From: Annulohypoxylon bovei var. microspora
Taxonomy: Eukaryota > Ascomycota > Sordariomycetes > Xylariales > Hypoxylaceae
Reading direction: 5' to 3'
NCBI GenBank assembly: GCA_022836615.1
Contig: MU405248.1
Span: 124,001-188,000, forward strand
DNA length: 64,000 nucleotides
Shown piece by piece: positions 58,468 through 64,000 of this stretch (within the stretch, counting starts at the first letter, position 1; the number at the start of each line of letters is the position of its first letter). Below the pieces are notes generated by a model, which worked only from the letters and a program-made list of their open reading frames with translations, was not told the DNA's origin and did not search any database. The translations under genes and the position numbers were made by a program.

Positions 58468-59376
58468 ATGGCCGAGCTTCCATTAATATTCCCGTCAGTC
58501 GAAAGGGAGCGGCTAGAGCCTCATCTTCCGCCTCTGACAACAGGCGTTGAAGAAGACGTCTCTTCGTCATCCGATTTGCCGTTTGTCACATTGACATTCG
58601 CCACTTCGCTCGATTCGGCCCTGTCCCTCGGACCGGGTATCAGAACAGCGCTTTCCGGGCCCCAATCAAAAGCTATGACACACTACCTTCGCAGCCGCCA
58701 CGACGCCATCTGCGTTGGGGTAGGAACAGCGATTGCCGACGACCCGGGGTTGAACTCCCGCCTCGCTTCCGAGTGTCCAACCTTGGAGACTTCGCTCGCT
58801 GCTTCTACCGCTGGCGTTGGTGCGCTCTTGGGACTTGCTGGGAAATCCGCGGTCGACGATACGCAGTATACGTTTACGAGGAAGCAGCCGAGGCCGATAG
58901 TGATCGATCCGAGCCTGCGCTGGGATTTCACTCCCGAAAGCAAGGTCATGCAGTTAGCTCGGACAGGCAAAGGTCGGGCCCCGTACATTATCACAGCTGT
59001 GCCGCAGCCCCCGGAGAGCAAAAAGAAGCTATTGGACGACCTCGGCGGGAAGTTTATAGTCCTAAGTGGGCCCCGGAACCGTTTCGATTGGCGCTCTATC
59101 CTGGCTGCTGTACGGGACGAGGGGCTGCGGAGCATCATGATCGAGGGCGGTGGCGAAGTGATAAACTCACTCCTCTCCCATGAAAATTCACAGTTAGTTG
59201 ACTCGGTTATCGTAACCCTTGCTCCAACGTGGCTCGGCCGAGGGAGTGTCATTGTCTCCCCTCCTCGAAATATGAACCCGGACGGTAAGCCGAGCGCTGT
59301 AGCTCGGCTTACCGGTACGACCTGGATGCCCCTTGGGGAAGATGTAGTGCTATGCGGGAAGCTCGCGCCCCAATAA
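58468..59376 (+). CDS. RIB7: 2,5-diamino-6-ribosylamino-4(3H)-pyrimidinone 5'-phosphate reductase (RIB7)
   Basis: This enzyme reduces the ribosyl side chain of the pyrimidine intermediate in riboflavin synthesis with NADPH (fungal order: reduction before deamination). 302 residues, single exon, normal length. The RibD C-terminal (dihydrofolate-reductase-like) fold is visible: LPFVTLTFATSLDSALS, the Gly/Thr site LRSRHDAICVGVGTAIADDP with the following GLNSRL, IVIDPSLRWDFTP, GLRSIMIEGGGEVINSLL and VDSVIVTLAPTWLGRG. The conserved nucleotide-binding IEGGGE motif is intact. The start ATG at 58468 begins MAELPLIFPS. Confidence 0.92.
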   Translation: MAELPLIFPSVERERLEPHLPPLTTGVEEDVSSSSDLPFVTLTFATSLDSALSLGPGIRTALSGPQSKAMTHYLRSRHDAICVGVGTAIADDPGLNSRLASECPTLETSLAASTAGVGALLGLAGKSAVDDTQYTFTRKQPRPIVIDPSLRWDFTPESKVMQLARTGKGRAPYIITAVPQPPESKKKLLDDLGGKFIVLSGPRNRFDWRSILAAVRDEGLRSIMIEGGGEVINSLLSHENSQLVDSVIVTLAPTWLGRGSVIVSPPRNMNPDGKPSAVARLTGTTWMPLGEDVVLCGKLAPQ

Positions 59377-59426
59377 TAAAATCTTGAGCTGTGAGTCAGC
59401 TTCTATGATGGTCCTTCATGGAATTA

Positions 59427-59603
59427 CCCCCTTGGCTAGTAGTTGTCTGCAGACAGGGCTCAATAAGTAGAATATTGCTCACCTGCCCTAGAGTTACTCA
59501 GCTAATTAGAATTCAGTTGATGTGGATGTTGGTGAGCTGTTATCTATTCTTAGGTGTATTGAGCCCACTATACATTGTCTGCAGACAATTGACAGTTAGG
59601 GGG
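59427..59603. mobile_element. Imperfect inverted-repeat element with TTGTCTGCAGACA termini
   Basis: The left arm starts CCCCCTTGG and continues through GTTGTCTGCAGACAGGGCTC to AATA...GCTCACC. The right arm, read on the other strand, starts CCCCCTAAC and continues through TTGTCTGCAGACAA, GGGCTCAATA and GCTCACC in the same order, with indels. ATTGTCTGCAGACAAT (59574-59589) is itself a perfect 16 bp palindrome. The whole is 177 bp and non-coding. It looks like an aged MITE; no clear target duplication is seen. Confidence 0.5.
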
Positions 59604-62530
59604 ATAAAAATTTTCACCTAAGTAATACTCGGGTGCCCCTGGTTGATATCTTAAAACGAAAACTCTCTCTTTTCTGGTCTTGTCGAATCGTGGCCGGTCC
59701 AGTGCCCCCATATAACCTAAGGCCCTACCTATTATAGATCTACTTGTTTAGATATTATCAGCGATGATCAAATACTATAACACCCAGAAATGCAGATTAT
59801 GAAAGTCTTTAGGGGGCATGAATCTTACTATGTCTATCAAAACACCAGCTGTTTGTTACAGCACTAATAACCTGGTGTTTCGCTTTGTTTACGTTGATAC
59901 CCTTCGCTCTCTTTCTCCACACAGAAGTATGAGGTTTCTAAGATCTCAACCTGGCAACGCTCTACTTTTAGCGACGTAGCTTATATGTTCTACATCGTGG
60001 CACTGTAGGGATAGAGCAGATATCTACCAACTAAGGGTAATAAACCCATATCCAAGGCCGAGCTAACCGAGAATCTTAAGGCCACCGTACCGTCCACCAT
60101 CCTATCAATATAATACCAGAGGCTATCATGATAAATGCTCACTGGGGTCGCCATGCTAGACAGGCTGGTCGAAACTAAATTTCACTTGGTTTTCTATATT
60201 CATATGACTTTGCCTCTAAGCTCTAGCCATATGGCACATTGCCTCGTCAAGGCTTGCTAGAACGATACAGTACCTTGTGATATGCTAAAAGATTACCAAA
60301 CAACATAAATTAATTCTCACTACTTCTCTCAGAAACAACGTTTGAGAGACGGGACTTTTCTGTTTTGGCTTTTCAACGTATTGGTGTTAACGACTCAGAT
60401 CCTACATATATCTTCTGGCTTTATCCATGTTTTAACACTTTGTATGAGTAACCAACCTTGAGAGCCCACTATAGCGATACATTGTCCTCTGTTTTTCTCC
60501 TGATACCAATCGACGAGGCTTTTTAAAATGATATAAGCCTTGTCAGTGTATTCCAGGTGTCATATAGCTACACCGACTGTCTAGTTGTGTGTGCCGTATA
60601 GGTAGTTACGGCCTCTAACATCGTGTTCGGCCAACTTGCCTTGCATGTCCTTTTAGCACAATAAGGCCAAATTACACTCATGTGAGAGTACGGGCGTAAT
60701 GGCACTGGGCACAAGGTGTCTAGTTCTTATGATATTAGGGCCGTTGGACAGTATCACAATCATGAGGAAGCAGACAGTTTCTAGCCTGACAAAGAACCGA
60801 AAATTCTATCATGCTAGCTAAACTATTCAGCGATTGTTATAAGATACGGGTTGAATAGGGGTAACATCGGAGATACTATGTACGTGAGGGTCGCTTTTCA
60901 ACTTGAAAGTCGAATTTTTTTTAGAAATCGATAGTCCTTACTAGAGATGGTAGCTGGATATTCATCTGCTCTATTATATCATAACCCCCTTAAACTGAGA
61001 TATCAAGATGGATGTAGGGACATTCACCTAACTCCGTATCTTGTATAATATTACGAAAGTTCATCTTAACACAATCATCGTGTAATATTAAGAACTCTGG
61101 AATTTATGTACACTGAAAACTCATAAAAACATCAGCAATCGAGTTGGGGAAACTAGTAACTTTCTTAAAAGTATTTTACTTCTGAGATGGTATGAACTCG
61201 ATGGGCTTAATAGCAACAGCTTCTGAACGCGAGAAACCAGAGTTTCAACTATTAGAAGCTACAATAGTGTATAGGTATCTACCTAGATGGATATAATCTA
61301 ATCCCCTATTATCCTGTGTCTCCCTGATAAGGCTACGAGCCTCATATTCACTCTATCAAAAAGTGACAAGATTCTATCAACGAAAAATATATTCCCCATA
61401 ACATCTACAAGCCTAGAATCATACAGTATAGGTACAAACATTGATGGCGCTGGCCATCACCCAACAGTCACAAACTACTGAAGCACGCCGCCGATCCCAA
61501 CGTCATGATGAACACCGGGATGCCTCCAGACAGTCAAGCCATCACCCACGGCTGATTCCGAGACGTGCTCGCGAGTTCTCTTGCTTACTCCGCGGCATGC
61601 GTCCTCGCCTATAGACAAGGGAGGCATTGCAGCCCGAGTATACAGTACTTAGCCTTCCGGCGCTAGTCCCAACAGCCAGCGCCGGCCTGCCGGCCGTGAA
61701 TCATGGCGGCCCAAAGCACCCAGGATATTGGCTCGCCTCCTTGCCTCCCCTTCCCCTTCCGCCCGATGCGAGGCGCGAGCTCCTCCCAAGCCCGTAGCAT
61801 TGGACGAGAGCTACGTAGGAGCCCGCGCCAACTCACCGAGAACGACCGAGCTGCCTGCGCGCGGCGGTCATCGACGCCCTGTCGAGCTCGCATTGGCCCG
61901 CCGCGATCCGCGTAGGAACCGACGACCACCCTTCCCCCTCTCCCCCCCACGCCTCCCGTCAGCCTTATGCATACATACGTACGTACGTAGTTACATATGT
62001 CGGGGTCCTTTGGGGGGAATAAAGTCGGCACATGCCTAGCTTTTCTTAGGGACGCAGGGACCAGACCCCCGCCGCGGACGGATATTCGCGACAGGGGAGA
62101 CGCAGCGCGCACGGCGCGCTCCTTCGTCGACGAGCGTCGCGGTTCCATAGACCGGGAGACAAATCTACGTACATACATACCTGTACATACATGACCTACA
62201 TAGCTAGGGAGCTGGGTAGGCACGCAACGCACGCAACGCTGCGTAGCACGTCGTATGATCAACGGCGCCCGCGCCGTGCTTACGCAACCGCGGGCATAGG
62301 GACCGAGATAGGATTTGCAGCAAGCAGGCAGTATGTAGAAAAGGACCCTTCCGATTTCCCAGGACGGGATAGGCGATGATGGGCAGAATGCGACGTGCGT
62401 GAGCGCATTGGCTGTCCAAGGGTAGGCTGTCTGGTTCTGCGAAAGAAAAAGCGTGGACCGGACTGGCGACTGGGTAGGTGGGCTAGGCCTGGGCTTCGGC
62501 CCGGTCCCAGTACGGAGTGCGCTGCGAGTA

Positions 62531-62556
62531 AAGCAAGCAAGCAAGCAAGCAAGCAG
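62531..62556. repeat. Microsatellite (AAGC)n
   Basis: About six uninterrupted copies of AAGC. Confidence 0.85.
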
Positions 62557-62670
62557 GCTCGCCTGCGTCGGAGGACGTGCGCTAGCGCTCATCCTGTCCC
62601 GTCGCATCCCTCAATTCATGCAGATCAGACGAGGACCCTTCGCCGCGAGTCGGGTTGGGTTGTGCGTGTG

Positions 62671-62703
62671 TATGTATGTATGTATGTATGTATGTATGTA
62701 TGT
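62671..62703. repeat. Microsatellite (TATG)n
   Basis: About eight copies of TATG, flanked by GTGCGTGTG on both sides. A shorter ACGT run lies at about 61977-61989. Confidence 0.85.
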
Positions 62704-64000
62704 GCGTGTGTCCAGGGAAAAGGAAAAAGGGTAAAGGGAAAGATTGTATGTATTTGGTGGGATCCAGTCTGTCGGTTTGCATATCTTACTAAGGTCGCGT
62801 TCGACGTAGCATCCGTCTTTCAAAATCCAGTTAAGACCTCCGCGATCCGATCCTTAGTTGCCTCGATAATGGATTGACGAAACAAAACAAAAAAAAAGTA
62901 CATGTACCTATGTAAGGTGTTGAGTCGAGGGGGGAAAAGGAAATAAAAATGTATACATGTCGTTCTATACCCTTCTCGTTGCTACCCAGCGAACCTACCG
63001 CCGTGACGATCATTTAGTCTAGAACTCCCCATGATACGAGGTCAAATCTATGCCGGATTGGGATGTGATAAGGTGCATTGGGTATAGTGATAGGACCTCA
63101 AGGGTGATAGAATACTGATATATCAGTCGAATAATTGTCTTATAATTTACCCGGTTCTGGTTAGAAATGTGACTTGTACCTAGGTAGGTAGTTTATATCT
63201 AACCATAAGTCGGGTTGAGATCCATTGTGTGCGATTACTCGGGCTTCCTCTAAAGCGTCGTCATCCTATAGGAGTCGGATGGCTGTTGGCAGAAGCAAGA
63301 TTACGGACGTCATCCAATAGACCGGAATATGGCCCCGTATGTAGCTTACTGGCACTATAAGTCCGTGGTTTTAGACATGCATCCGGCAGCAATTGTGTAC
63401 AGCCCTGTGATCATTAATAACGCTTGGTATTTCTTACTCACATGGCGGTTGATCCATCCGTACTCGTCCGCCCTATGGCGTAGCTCCCACGCCCACCACG
63501 AGGGACCGCCAATTTAGTCAGCTTATATTAGCTGTGCGTCTCGACGTCGACCAACCGCAAACACCCCACCACCGGCTAGTTGGTTAATGTACGTAAGGCT
63601 TGCCCTATCCGCTGCGGGAATGCAATGCGGTCTTAGCGCTGCCGGCTGCACGTATGAGGTCCCCATTCGGGAATAAGTAGAAGGCTGCTTATTGACATTG
63701 TAAGATCATATTGTTGCTGACAGGTCAAAAGAGTAAGTGTTCTCATCTATTGGCCTCAAGTAGATGTGAAGTAACATGAACATACCTAGAGTACGTCGTG
63801 ATATGAGCGTGAGAACAGCACTTACGATATTAGAAGAGGTCGTATCACATTCCATAAGCCCATTGACTCGATGGGGAAATAATTTGAGATATTGAGACTA
63901 AGATATTTGCTGTATCATGAATCATGATATTAGCTATAGACCCGGTTTCGGCCGATATAATATTCTCACAAACTTCGTGAATAGATAAATACTTTCCCTT

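Larger units (their letters stand above)
59377..64000. other. 4.6 kb gene-free terminal region
   Basis: No gene could be assembled. 59.4-61.5 kb is AT-rich and holds an inverted-repeat element. About 61.5-62.9 kb is GC-richer with microsatellites, and the long minus-strand frame there (61663-62607) is judged spurious. 62.9-64.0 kb resembles the rest of the intergenic sequence. Whether a gene lies just beyond the right edge cannot be seen. Confidence 0.4.

Noticed and set aside
54901..59376. Possible metabolic gene cluster (FAD monooxygenase, CYSTM, RIB7)
   Set aside because: The neighbours are unrelated housekeeping or stress genes, with no synthase, transporter or pathway regulator nearby; riboflavin as a flavin source for the monooxygenase is too general a link.
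61663..62607. 314-codon minus-strand open frame
   Set aside because: It lies in a GC-rich, microsatellite-containing stretch. The translation is rich in Arg, Pro, Ser and Cys with no domain-like pattern, and several other frames in the same interval are equally open.
1..64000. tRNA, rRNA and CRISPR arrays
   Set aside because: No tRNA cloverleaf with matching A and B boxes, no rRNA-like sequence and no regularly spaced repeats were found by eye; CRISPR would not be expected in a fungal nuclear genome.

Overview
The window is nuclear DNA from a filamentous ascomycete (Pezizomycotina, most likely Sordariomycetes). Genes carry short introns with GT..AG borders and CTAAC/CTGAC-like branch sites. 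The protein set is typical of this group: INCENP, NOT2, phocein/MOB3, a Zn2Cys6 regulator with a Fungal_trans_2-type C-terminus, SMC2, Cue1, an MSS116-like helicase, PEX7 and RIB7. The class-level placement is inference; no rRNA or other marker gene is present.

Layout. 0-7 kb: INCENP and a PARP-type ADP-ribosyltransferase, both minus. 7.5-8.2 kb: a GC-rich gene for a probably secreted SRPBCC protein. 8.9-11.6 kb: NOT2 (minus, seven exons), with one large intron holding an unexplained coding-like stretch. 12.2-15.9 kb: the zinc GTPase chaperone ZNG1 (minus) diverges from the STRIPAK subunit MOB3/phocein (plus); the MOB3 frame is interrupted by a TAG 87 codons before its apparent natural end. 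18.2-20.7 kb: a six-exon C6 transcription factor. 20.7-28.4 kb: a 7.7 kb gene desert. 28.4-30 kb: a MOSC (mARC-like) protein, convergent with SMC2 (30.8-34.6 kb). 35.8-38 kb: Cue1-like protein and a membrane protein of unknown function. 38.8-39.1 kb: a 311 bp MITE-like element. 39.8-42.1 kb: mitochondrial DEAD-box helicase with a glycine/serine/arginine repeat tail. 43.2-49 kb: a small zinc-finger-like gene, PEX7, a CUE-AlkB-GRF dioxygenase and a double-GFA-domain protein. 50.7-59.4 kb: a single-pass membrane protein with an Arg/Ser-rich tail, a SigF-like NTF2 membrane protein followed in frame by a further ORF, an FAD monooxygenase, a CYSTM-type protein and RIB7. 59.4-64 kb: gene-free, with an inverted-repeat element and microsatellites.

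Most genes are unrelated housekeeping functions (chromosome segregation, mRNA turnover, metal handling, ER quality control, peroxisome import, riboflavin synthesis). I see no secondary-metabolite cluster, no integrated virus and no obvious new multi-gene system. The items most worth following up are the in-frame stop in MOB3, the similar GGAGTAGG stop context with an in-frame downstream ORF after the SigF-like gene, the two inverted-repeat elements, the coding-like segment inside the NOT2 intron, and five copies of an exact TACCTAGGTA palindrome between genes. Exon borders were placed by eye from splice signals and reading-frame arithmetic; none is supported by transcript data.
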